In this document: positions 41,026 through 53,000 of the stretch, one piece after another
How positions within the stretch are numbered: position 1 is the stretch's first letter
Layout of the letters: each line of letters starts with the position of its first letter
DNA from: Schizophyllum amplum
Taxonomy: Eukaryota; Basidiomycota; Agaricomycetes; Agaricales; Schizophyllaceae
DNA: 64,000 bases
Reading direction: 5' to 3'
NCBI GenBank assembly: GCA_007026445.1
Contig: VDMD01000044.1
Coordinates: 169,334 to 233,333, forward strand
The notes under the pieces: model-generated
Told to the model about the DNA's origin: nothing
The model's input: the letters and a program-made list of their open reading frames with translations, nothing else
Database searches by the model: none
Made by a program: the position numbers and the translations under genes

Positions 41026-41860
41026 ATGAGGATGGACGCAGGAGGAAAGACGCAACAAAGGCGCGACGCGTCGCGAGGCGGCAATGCCACCTCGGCCTAC
41101 GGCACGTGCCCCATCGCCGAGATGCCGTCTCTTTCGACACCTTTGTCTCGCGAGCTCGTCCGCGATTTGCTATATTCGTATCTAGAGCCTCTTCTGAAAT
41201 CGTGGGCCTTCACTGCAATCGCAGCGCTCGATGAAGACGATACGTCTGAGCGCCACTCATTGGTTCGCCCGCCTACTGAGACTGACGACGAGGGAGATAA
41301 CATTCAAAAGCACAAAAGCGATGATGGAAGCCTGCTGGGAGCTCTAGAACTGTCTAGACGACAACCGCACGCCTGCGCAGGGTTACAACGAAGCACGATC
41401 CGCGACGTCGTCTATAGGGTTCTGCAGGACGTCGTCGAAATGCGCCAGTCAAGGATAGACGTAATTCATCTTCGTTTCGCCTCTACCTTGACAAGGTCGT
41501 CGTTGAAGTACTGCCCGAGGAGATGGCAGCATAGAGGACCACTCGATGACCACGGCATGATACCTCCCGCGCGCATTCGGCTGGTCTGTCTCACTGCAGT
41601 CGAACATTCGCGAGTCGCTGCGATCGAGCATATTGTGGTCAAGCGATTTCGAGTGGTCTTTCGTAGCCCGTTTTCCCGCGACGTATCTTCCTCGCTCGCG
41701 ACTACTGGACTCGCGTCAGAGATGGAAACAATATTACATGGAAAGGCAGTACTCACACATGAGACGTGGGCGCTGCGGGTACAGTGGCCTCGAAGTTGGA
41801 CGCAAGATGCTTAGAGAGGCGGAAGTCAGTGTACAGCTGCTGCAGGCGCACGCTTGAGAC
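41026..41860 (+). CDS. Hypothetical protein, copy 2 (divergent from F-box copy 2)
   Basis: Paralogue of the reverse-strand hypothetical at 17227-18209, here as a single frame of 262 codons from the ATG at 41026 to 41814. Shared blocks are LSRELVRDLLYSYLEPLLKS, TDDEGDNIQKHKS, DHGMIPPARIRLV and VKRFRVVFRSPFSRDVSSSL. Near the end the frame departs from copy 1: the WYIERQYAHMRRG block of copy 1 appears here (YYMERQYSHMRRG) in a different frame at about 41720-41790, so one copy has an indel. No domain is recognised. The ATG is 122 bp from the F-box start on the other strand. Confidence 0.45.
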
Positions 41861-41879
41861 GGCGACGAATGCTCAGAAA

Positions 41880-42459
41880 CCTGCAAAGCGAGGAGATAAT
41901 GACGGAAAAACATGCCTGGAATCATATCATTGCAGCCCCAAAAACGACGACGGAGGGCCGAAAGCGATGACGGAGGCTCGAAAGCGACAACGGAGGGTCA
42001 AGAGCGACGACAGAGGGTAAAGGGCGACGACTGAGGCTCGAGAGTGGCGACGAAGGCCCAAAAGCGGCAGCCTCAATAAGCACGTCGTTAGGCAACATTG
42101 GACTCACTAGAGCTCGATTTTCGTCTATCAGCGCCGTGGGGATCGACGGGTCGGGCACCGAATGGCAGAACTCTGAGCAGGTGCACAGACTGTAGGTACA
42201 GGACGCGTGCTACTTGTCGTTGCGGCGCCGCGAGGAGTTTAAGTTAATCACAAGAAGGAGTCATAGACGACTGCGGCTGCAGTCACGAGTGGCGGTCCAG
42301 GGACTAGGAGAGCTCGCGCTTGACTGGAGGAACTGAAGCTTGAAGGGAGGAGGTGCAACGGCTTACCACTGTGAGGTAGTGTTCCGTGCAGATAGAAGAT
42401 CAGCGCGTCAAGGTTCGCGTACATGCGAGTTCGGACCTTCGCGCGTAAGAGAGCGGTAT
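41880..42459. repeat. 22-bp CGA/GGCTCGAAAGCGAC repeat and flank
   Basis: From about 41935 to 42075 the unit ACGGAGGCTCGAAAGCGACA repeats about six times with drift. 42080-42459 holds no gene that I can support. Confidence 0.6.
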
Positions 42460-43320
42460 GATATACGACGTCGCTTCCGATAACGTTGTAGCACGAGTCA
42501 TTCATATTTATACAAGCGAGTCCGACGGGGTAGACTTGCGAGAAGATGGGCGTCGAGGTCAAGGACCGTTTGTTGTTTGGTCGCATTTGGCATCAGCGAT
42601 CATTGTACTCGATCATTGTACTCGATTTGGCCATGTCCCATTGTTCTTCTGCTTCTCGCCATCACCTCGCACCGACGGACAACTTCCCTCCTGCCGAATT
42701 CAAAGCAGCTCTTCTGCTATCCTGAACTAATTCACTCCATGTTCGTTCGCGCCATCAAACAAAGGCTTTCACTTTCGAACCGAATCGTTCTGCAGTCGCC
42801 GCCTACGAGACGACGGGAATTCGGACCATGGCTCCTGCCGAAAGCGCTCAGCGCAGTGCCTTGACGGAGCGCGTACATCTGTACGACGAGCGCGTGCGCG
42901 CCGCTGGCCTTCATGATCGACAATCTATCGGTCCAGTACACCGGGAATCGCGATCGGCGAAGTGCGTTATATGTTTTATTGTACCTCAAAGCTCTTGCTG
43001 ACGCGTTTCGATAGCGGGAGGACTTTGTCTATACCTCACAAGGCTTGGGAGAGTATCATTGTCACCGTCAAGCCCCCGATTTACAAGTTCTGCTGCCCGC
43101 GCCGCCGCCGTTCTTCCCCTCCTCGTACCATACGAGAGCGTCCAATCACGACGAGGACATGGACGTTTGAGAAGACGGGCTGTTCGACTATATCTACGGA
43201 GCTGTGCAGCTCCTTCCTACGGGCTCTGGGTGTTCCGCGTAATGTGCGTCTCCGAATTCTTCGCTTCTTTCCCTTCCTTACCATGACACGCAGCTCTCTT
43301 TTGTCTCTGGACTGAAGTGA
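42460..43320 (+). pseudogene. Remnant hypothetical gene, copy 1 of a dispersed pair
   Basis: Paralogous to 50716-51420. Shared blocks include GTCGAGGTCAAGGACCGTTTG against GTCGAGGTGAAAGACTGGTTT and a downstream TCTGCCG/TCTGCTGCC...CGCCGCCG block. Protein-like stretches here are LTERVHLYDERVRAAGLHD and, after a possible intron ending GATAG at about 43015, a short tail. The equivalent stretch in the other copy reads YLGTQEVYDKRMRHIRLHD. The two copies do not share one continuous frame, so at least one is decayed. No function is assigned. Confidence 0.4.
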
Positions 43321-43329
43321 GCGATGCTG

Positions 43330-45350
43330 GCCGGTCCCCTCGTGCTCGCGCCGCGCTCGAATGCGCGATCAAAGTCAAGACAATCGGATCCCGATCATCC
43401 TGCAATCTCTTCCTGCGGACTCGGAGATTCGACGGTCGCGACGCGGTTCTGCTTCTGCAAGCGCAGATACTGCACGCTCTCCTCACCATCGTCGTCGTCA
43501 TCCACCCTCGCCGTCGTCGAATTCGTGGCCTGCACTCGCCGTTCCTTTCCTCGTCTCACCGCTCGCCCACGTACATCGAAGGACCCGGCGCTCGACCCAT
43601 ATTCGAACTCAATCACTCGATGTACTCGCATCCACGATGACGAGGTGCCCGGCATCCCACCGACACACATCCAGCCTCACGCCGACGCGCATCTAGCTTT
43701 ACCACCAAGTGCTTTCAGCTTCACCACGACGCGCATCCAGCTGCACCACGACCCGCAATCAGCCTCAACTAGATGTGTACATAATTCAGCGTCTACCAGA
43801 CGCGTGTTCAACGTCTGTCCGACGCGCATCCAGCTGCCCTTCCACTCGCTTCCACCCGCATCGCTCGTCCAGCACCCACGTCGCGTTGCTCGCGCAGCAC
43901 CCGCATCACTGGTGTCATAGCCGTTGCATCGCTCGTGTGTAGGCGAGCCCGTCGCATCGTTCGTCCAGCATCGCGCATCGTGCGCCTCGTGCGGCGTTGC
44001 GCCTCGGGCGCGCGTTCGCCTCTGCAGCACCCGCGTCGCCCGAGTGTATGCGAGCCCGTCGCCCGAGTGTATGCGAGCCCGTCGCGTCGCTCGTTTACCA
44101 GCTGCATCGCGCGTAGGGCCCTCGTAGCGTCGCCCGTGCAGCACACGGCCACCTCAGGCAGCACACGACCACCTCAGGCAGCACACGGCCACCTCAGGCA
44201 GCACTCGGCGAGCTCATCCAGCGGCCGCCGCATCGTCCATCAGCCGCATCGCGCGTAGGGCCCTCGTCGCGTCGCTCGTTTAGCACACGGCGAGTTCAAG
44301 CAGGACCCGGCGAGCTCGAGCACTCGCTTCACCCGAGTGCACGAGCAGGCGTGCTCGAGTGCAGCGGCTGCATCGCTCGTGCAGAAGCCGGCGTCTCACC
44401 CTCGAGTGCGACAGCAGCCATGTCGCTCGTGCAGCAGCCGGTGAGCTCGTTTGCCAGCCGTGTCGCTCGTTTATCAGCCGTGTCGCTCGTGCAGCAGGGT
44501 AAGCTCAAGCACCCGGCGAGCTCGAGAGGCAGCGCCCGACGGGCGAGCTCTCGTCAAGCAGCAGCTGCCCAAGTCGCCCCTCGTGCAGCCGACGAGCTCG
44601 TCCAACAGCACCCGACGCGAGCTCGTTTAACACCAGGCCGGCCCAGACTGCAGCGGCTGGAGATCGCCCCCAAATGCAGTACTGGGCGAGCCCGTTCGGC
44701 ACCTCGAGTGGCCGCACCCGGCGAGCTCGTGCATCCGGCGAGCTCGTGCATCCGGCGAGCTCTCGTCCAGCAGCACCCGCCCGAGTCGCCCCCAGTGCAG
44801 CACCCGCGTCGCTCGTGCAGCAGCCGGTGAGCTCGTTTGCCAGCCGGATCGCGCGTGCAGCACCCGGCAAGCTCGTTTAGCAGCCGCCCTGCGAGCTCGC
44901 TGGGCAGCCGCCGACGAGCTCCAGTGCAGCCGGCGAGCTCTCGCCTAGCAGCACTCAAGGCGTTGCTCGTCCAGCAGCACTCAAGCAGTTGCTCGTCCAG
45001 CAGCACTCAAGCAGTTGCTCGTCCAGCACTTACGTCAACTCGTGCGTCACCCGTCGCATCCCTCGTGCGCGCAGGGGCAGCCGGCGAGCTCAAATAGCAG
45101 CCTGCGAGCTTGAATAGCAGCCGGCGACCTCGAGTGGTAGTGGGCGAGCTCGAGCTCGTGCAGCCGGCGAGCTCGAGTGGCAGTCGGTGAGCTCGAGCTC
45201 GTGCAGTCGGTGAGCTCGAGCTCGTGCAGCTGGCGAGCGCGAGTGCATCAGCTGTTGGCGAGCGCGTGCAGCAGCTGCCCGGCGAGCTCAACTGTAAGCA
45301 GCTGCCCGGCGAGCGCAGTGGCGGCATCCGGCGAGCTCGAATGGAGTAGA
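43330..45350. repeat. GCTCGT/CAGC minisatellite field
   Basis: From about 43660 diverged 15-20-bp units of the type CGTCGCTCGTGCAGCACCCG and GGCGAGCTCGTTTAGCAGCC alternate over 1.7 kb. ACGGCCACCTCAGGCAGCAC copies occur at about 44150-44205 and TTGCTCGTCCAGCAGCACTC copies at about 44960-45030. Sac I-like GAGCTC is in almost every unit. Reading frames on both strands are long but consist of alanine/arginine/serine monotony. Confidence 0.8.
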
Positions 45351-45660
45351 AGGCGTGAGCGACGTGATTCAGCGAACGGGAGGGAGACAGCGAGGCGGGG
45401 AAGGGGAGGGGGGCAGTCAGAGTGGGGAAAGGGGGTTCATGAGCGCGAGGGAGGGGAGGGGAGGGGAGGGGAGGGGAGGACGGAAGCTGAGGGGGGAGGC
45501 GGAAGGCGAGGGAGGCGAGGACCGAAGGCGGGGGAGGGGCGATGGCGGGGGAGGGGGGAGGCGAGGACGGAAGCCGAGGGGGGAGGGGGGCAGCCAGAGT
45601 GGGACAAAGGGGCTGGTGAGCGCGAGGGAGGGTGTGAGGTGGTCGGCGAGGGGGGAGGGC
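45351..45660. repeat. G-rich purine tract (quadruplex-prone)
   Basis: The top strand is nearly all G and A, with many runs of four or more G (for example GAGGGGAGGGGAGGGGAGG at about 45452-45478). The motif satisfies G4-forming patterns several times. Confidence 0.8.
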
Positions 45661-46059
45661 TCTCGTCGCGTCCCTCGTGCAGCACCCGGCAAGCTCGTAC
45701 TGTATCCGCGTCGCTCGTCCAGCACCCCCGTCGCGTCGCTCATTCAGCACCCCCGTCGCGTCGCTCGTCCAGCACCCACGTCGTGTCGTTGTGTCGCTCA
45801 TTTCCCAGCTGCGTCGCGTAGGGCGCTTGCGCAGCACCCACACCGCTCGTGCGCCCGCCACGTCGCTTCTCCAGCGCTCGGCGAGCTCAATCACCCGTCG
45901 CCTTCGACCATTGGGTGGCTTTTGCTGCAGAAGGCGGGCATGACAGATGAAGGCCACGGAGCACCCTTCAATGTAAGTCAACATTTTCAACTCCTGCTCG
46001 TCGTCGTTCGTGGCGGGTCCTGCCCATCCTGCCTCCCTCACCTCCCTCACCTTCCTCAC
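45661..46059. repeat. GCTCGTCCAGCACCC repeat and transition
   Basis: A few more copies of the CGTCGCTCGTCCAGCACCC unit (to about 45890) followed by a short unique-looking stretch. No gene. Confidence 0.6.
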
Positions 46060-46665
46060 CTCCCCCTTTACCATGTTCCCTCCGCTCCATCGCTCGCCCA
46101 GTCCGTCACCTCTCCCCCCTCCCCCCTCCGCGCTTCAGCACCCCCCATTCATCGCTCTGCTTATCTTCTTGTTCCCCTCCCTCTCGTTCCTCCCATCCCC
46201 GCCAATCTCTCACTCCCCTCGTTCTCTGCTTCCCTCCTCGTCTGACCTTCCCCCGCACTCTCGCCCCCTTCCCCTTTTCCTCCGTTTCATTTTTTCTCTC
46301 GCCTTCCTCGCTCTCCTCCCGCTCCCCATCCTCTTGTTTTCTCGCATCCGGTCTCTTGTTTTCCTCGTTCCCACAGTTCTTTTCGTGCCCCCTCTTTTTT
46401 TCCTCTGTTCCATTCGTCCCTACATCCCACTATCCTCCCTCCCTCGCCTCCCTCCCTTCATTGCATCCCTCGCCTCACTCCTTGAGCGCTTATCCCCCTT
46501 TTCTTCATGCCCTCTCCTCCCCCCATTCCCTTGTTCGCTTCCGGTTCCCCCTCCCCTTTTTTTAGTCGTTCCCCCTCCCCTTTTCCTCCGTTTTCATTCG
46601 TCCCCCTCCACCTTTTCCTCTGTTTTATGTCTTTTTTTCTCCCCCTTTTCTCTGTTCCTTTGCTA
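46060..46665. repeat. 600-bp polypyrimidine tract
   Basis: The top strand is almost entirely C and T (CTCCCTCACCTTCCTCACC, CCCCTCCCCTTTTCCTCCG and similar). It is open in several frames because stop codons need purines; the resulting proline/serine/phenylalanine translations are not convincing proteins. Confidence 0.85.
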
Positions 46666-46679
46666 ACCTCACACCCCGC

Positions 46680-48550
46680 AGGTCACCGACGCGCACGCAA
46701 GTATGGCCACACGCCGGACACGTCATGTCGTTTTCTGACATTCTCCATCGGAGGCGAACACGGCGAGCTCGAGTGTGAGGCGATGCGAATGCGAGGAAGA
46801 CCGGTGGCGATGCGCGCCCCTCAGGTTACCTCGGATGTGCAGGCGGATGGGAGGCGCGACGCGGGTGGGGGCGAAGGGGTTGGTCAGGGCAATGGAGGCG
46901 AACGCAGAAGTGGGGTGGAGATGGGAGAGGGCGAGGAGGAAGGGGTGGGGAAGAAGGAGAGAAGGGAGATGAAGGTTGTTGACCCCGAGGGCGCCGATGA
47001 TGGAAGTTTTGTCTCTTGTAAGCTAGTTTCTTGTACCGAGTACGAAATATCAACATTGACTTCGCAATTTGAAGGGCCGGTGGTCCTTCGCTCGCAGCAT
47101 CCCCTCCCTCTCCGTCTCACGCTCGCGGCGAGGACGTACAGCGCGCTCGGCGTCGACAGGAATGCTCCCACTTGCTGGGCCTCGACGGGAGCGCTCCCAC
47201 TTATCGGGCCTTCCCCTCCCGCTCGCCGACCCTCGCCCATTGAGTTTCCGCGCTCACAGAACGTCGTCGCGAGTCCTCCGCCTGTGCGGCTCAGGCACGG
47301 CCCTCCTACTTTCGTGGCATCGACCCTCCTCCCTCCCGCACAGGGTTGCCTCTCCGCTCTCTCGTGCTCACGGCGTCAAGACGGCTCGCCGGGCTGCGCC
47401 GACCTGCCCCTCCCTCACAGCAGCGAGCCGGGTGGTTCCCGTTTGCCGAGCGTTGATGCGGGTGGTCTTTTGTTTGTGGCGTCAACCTGGGTAGTCCTCC
47501 CGCTCACAGCGTGTCCATCCTCCTCACGTGCGGTGTCGACGCGGGTGGTCTTCCCGCGCTCGTGTACTCGACGCGGACGCGATCCGCGCTCGCCCCTCCC
47601 GCACTCGTGGGGATGCGTGCGCTGGCGACGTCGACTTGGCTCCTTACATGCCCGAGGCCTCCCCCCTTCCTGCGCGGCATCGAGCTGTTCCCTCCTCCAG
47701 CTCGCCGTGCGTCGACCTTCTACGCGGGTGGTTCCTCCCGTGCGGCGTCGTTCATCCTTTCCGTACCGCACTCGTGGCGTCGACGCGAGGCCTGCCGCTC
47801 GACGGGCGCGTCGTGGAGCTCTCCGCTTGACGAGCGTCGACCGGAATGGTCCTCCCCAACCATCGCGGAGCCCCCTTCTGCGCGGCGTCGTCGCGAGCTC
47901 TTCCCATGGCTGCCAGGCCTCCCGCGTCTATGCGGGTGGTCCCCGCTCGCAGCAGCGTCGACCCTCCATCCGTGTCAAGTCAAGTCCGCCCGCACGAAGT
48001 CCAGCTTACATCTCCCTCCGCTCGGCGGGCGTCAACCCAGGTGGTCTTCTTCTCGTGGACTTGCTGGTCCTCCGTTCTTGAATATCACCTCCTCCTGCTG
48101 TTGTGGTGTCCCCTATCCTACATCCCGCGCTCGTCGGTTCGACTCGGATACAATACACGCTCGCCGTGCATCGACGGGAGTCCCCCTTCGCCCGCCGGGC
48201 ATCAACGAGAGTCCTGATGTGCATCGTCCCCTCTGCCCTTCGCTTGTGGCCTCAAGCTGTGACTTCCTCCATTCGTGGCGCTGGTCACCGTCCAATGTGA
48301 TGGGCGTCTATCGTTCGCCAGGCGTCGACCGGAGGCTAGGATGTGCGCGCTCGTGGCGACGTGGGCGTGTGAAGGCCCAAGGGAGAGGAGGCGGACGGAG
48401 GCGAGGTGAGAAGAAGGAGAGAGGCGAGTGGGAGGCAATGCGAGGACGGCACGAAATGGGTGGGAGGCGACGCGAAGCGGGTGGAAGGGAGACGTGAGTC
48501 CTCCTTCTCCGGTGGCGTCAACACGGGTGGTAATTGCGGCGTCTACCGCA
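46680..48550. repeat. GTCGACGCGGGTGGTC minisatellite field
   Basis: Diverged copies of a roughly 30-bp unit with GCGTCGACGCGGGTGGTCTT and CTCCCGCTCGTGGCGTCGAC variants, most regular at 47450-47800 and 47880-48060. The long forward frame through 46507-48497 has no domain and overlaps equally open frames, so I treat it as repeat-derived. Confidence 0.7.
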
Positions 48551-48589
48551 TCGGCTAAGTGAGATCTATCCCAATGTATCAACGGTCGC

Positions 48590-50270
48590 GCTCACCTGGT
48601 TCCCGCCGCCGCCGCCCCACGACGTGTGCGAACGATGACTCGAAGCAGGTTTCGTCTCGGAGGCTCCTTATGACCGCGTACCACCTTGATTCGTCGAGAG
48701 TCCTCGAGAGCAACATGCGGAACTCGTTGTGGTTCGTCCCGAGAGCCGCTGAGCATCCTCGAAGGATTTGCCACGAATTCAGTCAAGCCTTGTCCCGGAA
48801 GTCGCCGTGGCTTGCCGAGACCTCTGTTGACTATGGTAGAGAAGATCGTCGACCCTCGCCTTGAATACTCACCGTCACGAATTGTCGAGAACATTGGTGC
48901 AGCGCGTCGCGTTTTGTTGCGGAAGCCGTCCGAGCCTCGTCGCGAAAGCCATCAAGCGTCATCGCCAACGCCATCGCGCGTCGTCCCAGAAGTCGTCGAT
49001 CGTCAAAAGCGGTGTCGAGATTCGTCGAGCGTCTCTGAGAGCGTATTGGGAACATGATAAAGAGCGCCGTTGCGAGAACCGTCGAACCTCGTCTATCCTC
49101 ATGGAGATACTCGTGAATCCTCGTCACAAACGCCGACAAGAGTTGCTGAGAACAAGGGTGTCGAGAATTCTGTCGAACTTGCCGAGAAGCTCGTCGTGCC
49201 TCGCCGAGAGCGTCGAGCTTTGTGCCAAGCACCGTCGCGCATTGTCGCAAACGCCATCGAGATTCGTCGCGAGCAATGTCGAACTTGGCCACGCGCACTA
49301 TCAAACCTCATCGAGAAACTCGCCAATCCTTGTCGAGAACACCGTCGCGGTTCGCCGAGAACTGTCGCCCGTCGTAGAGAGCCATGGCAACTTGCCACAA
49401 ACTCTGTCGAACTTCGTCGCCGACACCGTCAATCCTCGTCCTCGTCGAGAAATCCGTCGATACTCATTGAGAGGCTCGTCGCGAACGCCGACAAGGGTCG
49501 CCGAGAAATCTGTTGCGGCGTGTCGAGGATGCCGTCGAACTTGTCGAGAGCGTCGAGTTTTGTCCGGAGCACCGTCGGGCCCTGTAGCAAACTCTGCCGA
49601 AACTTGTCGCGAGCCTCGTCGACCACCCTCGAGAAAGCCCTGACAGCGCGTCAAGAACGCTGTCGATCCTCGTCGCGAACACCGACATGAGTTGTCGAGA
49701 ACACCATCAAGATTCGTTGAGGATTCGGTCGAACTTGTCGAGAGTGTCGAGTTTTGTCACGAGCACCGTCGCGCCTCGTCGCAAACGCCGTCGGTCGTTG
49801 TCGCAAACGCCATTGATCCTCGTTGAGAACACCATCGCAGCACGTCGTGAAAGCCGTCGCAGCCGTTGAAAGAGCCATCAAGCCTCGTCGAGAAAGTCTT
49901 GGAGAATATTTCCGAAAACGCCGTCGCAGCGCGTCGCAAGAGCTATCGTAGCGCGTCGAGAACACCGTCGAGTCTCGTCTAGAAAGCCATCAAGCGTTGT
50001 TGAGAACACCGTCGAGTTTCGTCGAGAAAGCCATCAAGCCTCGTAGAGAACGCCGTCAAGACTCGTCGATATTCGTCTCGAGGGACCTTGAGAGCATGGG
50101 CGCAGCCCGTCGAGACCGTCAGTGTATCGGTGCAGCCCGTCGGAGCCGTCAGCGCAGCGTGTTGAAATCGTCGTCAGAACGAGCGCGCTCGAGCACGCCG
50201 TCACAAATACCGCCGAGCCTCGCTGCAAATATTGGCGCAGCCTGTCGAGAGCATTAGTGCAGCGCGTCAG
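48590..50270. repeat. CGTCGAGAACACCGTCG minisatellite field
   Basis: Irregular copies of a 15-18-bp unit of the types GTCGAGAACACCGTCGC, GTCGCGAACGCCGTCG and AAGCCATCAAGCCTCGTC over 1.6 kb, with larger higher-order similarity (for example about 49540-49640 against 49735-49830). At about 50100-50150 a GTGCAGCCCGTCGGAGCCGT unit repeats. Confidence 0.75.
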
Positions 50271-50715
50271 ACTTGATAGTTCGAAGTCTCGAGATCATGT
50301 ATAGGCGACATGGGTTGGCTGAGAGGTGGGAGCGAAGTGAAGGTCCGTGTTCGGAGGCGGGGCGGAAAGGAGGTGAGAGTTGAGGCGAGATGGAGGTGCG
50401 TGTTCGAAGATAGATCGTGGCATGTGTTGGTGCCGGTGCGTGTTGAGGGAAGTGGATGAGGGCGAGACTCGGAGATGGATGATGCGGGAGGTGGATGTTG
50501 AGATGAGGGCAGGCAGGTGAGTATTGAGTGAAGGGAAGGAGTAAATTCAGCGGGGATGGTGAGAGGAGAGCAGTAAGAACAGACGGAGGGGAGCAAGAAG
50601 ATGGCTGCTGACGAGGAACAGGTAAGGCGGCGAGTTTGCGGCGTGGCGCGTACAGGGAGTTATGTTTTCGACGTGTGACAGAACTGGGTCAACATTTGAA
50701 TGATGATATTATTGG
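50271..50715. other. Intergenic, purine-biased
   Basis: GAGGTGGGAGCGAAGTGAAGG-like purine-rich sequence, no gene seen. Confidence 0.45.
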
Positions 50716-51420
50716 AGTAAGATCCCTATATTGCGCAAGCGAGTTTGACGGGGCGGAATTCTAAGAAGATGTGCGTCGAGGTGAAAGACTGGTTTTTGTT
50801 TGGTCTCATTTGGCTTCAATGATGAGATTACTCGATTCGGCCATGATCCATTGTTCTTTGAGTTCTGCGTCTCGCCGTCACCTCAGAGTCACCCTTGCTT
50901 TGCGTCTCGCGCCGACGGGCATTGTATCTCCCCTTTCAACCTGTTTCCCGTCTCTGGGACCCCTCGACGTCTTACTTCTCTCCATTCGCAAGCTACAGCT
51001 TACCCACTTTCAATTCATGCGCTACACGATCGCACATCCGAGCCGCTTCACAGGCACGGGACGACGGGGACGTATGTCTATCGCGGCTCCTACCTGGGTA
51101 CTCAGGAAGTCTACGACAAACGCATGCGGCATATTCGTCTTCATGATCAACAAGCAGAGGGCGCAAGGGCCGCCGGGATGGAGCACGATCGACGAGGTGC
51201 GTTGTACGCTTCATCACGCTTCAGAGTGCTCGCTGACGCGTGTAGACAGGGTCATGACCCTGTCGTGATCTCTCAAGACGCCCAATCCTCCCATTCGCGA
51301 GTTCTGCCGTCCGTGTCGCCGCCGTGAGCGCGTGAGCATCAAGATCAGGACGAGGACAGGGCGTGCCGTATAATGTGCGTCCCCGAATCCTTCACCGGTC
51401 ACCTTTTCCACTTACTAACC
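50716..51420 (+). pseudogene. Remnant hypothetical gene, copy 2 of a dispersed pair
   Basis: Counterpart of 42460-43320. The most protein-like piece is at about 51060-51200: TGTYVYRGSYLGTQEVYDKR then HIRLHDQQAEGARAAGMEHD, ending at a good donor (GTGCGTTG at about 51196) with a possible acceptor GCGTGTAG at about 51245. The following exon is short. I recall similar small Agaricomycete hypothetical proteins ending in a zinc-binding CxxC...H..C tail, but here the tail is not intact. It is probably decayed. Confidence 0.4.
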
Positions 51421-52790
51421 ACAATATGTAGCTTCCTCTCATGCGAGGCTGACCGGCTCACCTCAACATCAACGTCGTCGGCTTCGCCGCTCGCCGCCTG
51501 CAGCACCATGCCCTCCCCGACATCTCGCTCCTCGCCCCTGCCCGGCCTCGCCCCCTTGCCGCCCTCAAACTATGCTCCCGCCATGTCCGTCGACGCCCGC
51601 CCCCACACACCGAAGGCCCAAGCGTTCGACGCGTGATCGACGCACTGCACTGCGCAGCGTCTCTTTCGCGTGGACCGAGCGCATCTACGACAATGCCCCC
51701 AGCTTTACTACGACCGAGCGCCCGACTTCATCCCGACGCGCATGCTTAGTCCGACGCGTTCCTACCAACGTCGCTCGTCTGGTACTCGCAGCATCCTTCG
51801 CTTCGCCTGTAGGGTCCTCGTCAAGCGCATCGCCCATAGGGCGTTCGGTCAAGCGTCGCATCGCCCTCTGCGTCGCCAATGCGCTGAACTGCCACGACCC
51901 TCGCCCGCGGCCGCTGACTCTGGAGACACCGAACTGCCGGATCGACCTCGTGCAGCACGCAGCGCGTCACTTATCCAAGGGCGGCTCGGCCAATTGCCCG
52001 CGTGCGTCACTCCGCGTCTCCCGCAGAACGCTTCGTCTTGCGCATAGGGCCCCTGTAGGCACCCGCTGCAATACACGAGTGCAAGCGCGTTGCCCCCGAG
52101 TGCGGCACGCCGGCGAGCTCGCTCAGCAGTCCGGAGAGCTGGCGTCAACCCGGCGTGTCGCACGTAGGACCCTCGTCGAAGAGCCCGTACATGCCGCAAA
52201 CACATCGCTTCTCGTTCCGCACGCGTTGCATCGCCCTCATGCAGCAGCTCGGCACGTCGTCCTCGTGCGCCAACCCACATCGCGTATACAATCCTTTTCG
52301 AACAGCCGCATCGCGCTTCGGGCGCTCGTGCTGCACGACTTCCGTTCGGCACCTGCCACGTTGTCCTCCTTCAGCATCCATCGCATCTCCCGAGTGCAGC
52401 AGCTCGGCATGTCTTCCTCGTGCATAAACCACGTCGCCCGTACGGCACCCGTGCAGCCTCGTGCCCAGAGCGTCGTCCCGCATCGCGCGTAGGGCGCTGG
52501 TCCATCAGCCAGACCGTCTTCGTGCAGCACCGCGCGTCGTCCTCCGGTGAGCTCTTGCGAGCAGCAGTTCAGCAGCCGGCGAGCGTACGTCCCTTGCACA
52601 AACCGGCGTGAGCTCGAGTGGCAGACGAAGAGCTCGTATAGCACCCGGCGAGCGCGTTGGGTAGCCGTCCGCGAGCTCGGTTAGCACTCAGCGAGCGCGT
52701 GCAACAACCGAGCCGCTCGTATAGCATCCGGCGAGCTGGTTCGACACCCAGCGAGCTCAAGAACGGTAACGGGTGAGCTCGTGCATCGAG
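51421..52790. repeat. Second GCTCGT/CAGC minisatellite field
   Basis: Same class of units as 43330-45350 (GTCGCTCGTGCAGCAC, GCCGGCGAGCTCG), again directly downstream of the duplicated remnant, so remnant plus array moved or expanded together. No gene. Confidence 0.7.
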
Positions 52791-53000
52791 CCAATGTGCT
52801 TATATATGACCATCTGCCCCTGGATCTAACCAGGGCATCAGTTTGCAAGTGCCTTGGATATAACCAAGGCCTGGCTCCTGGCCTTGTCTTCAGCCCCACA
52901 GTAGGAATATGCTAGGGGTATTGCTTAGGATAATTTACTGGCTTATCTAGGGGTTATCCCTGGGTATATATCCCTAGGTGCCATCAATACGGCTCTACTG
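52791..53000. other. AT-richer boundary with matched imperfect palindromes
   Basis: CCCTGGATCTAACCAGGG (about 52815-52832) and CCTTGGATATAACCAAGG (about 52852-52869) are two 18-bp stem-loops with 6-bp stems and the same WTMTAA-type loop, about 37 bp apart. GGCCTGGCTCCTGGCC and GGGGTTATCCCTGGGTATATATCCC follow. The GC-rich minisatellites end sharply here. Confidence 0.5.

Noticed and set aside
45007..46074. 355-codon reverse frame
   Set aside because: It crosses the GCTCGT minisatellite and the G-rich tract; proline/serine/alanine monotony.
46507..48497. Forward frames of 524 and 328 codons
   Set aside because: The first spans a polypyrimidine tract and GC-rich minisatellite and the second overlaps it in another frame; neither has a domain.
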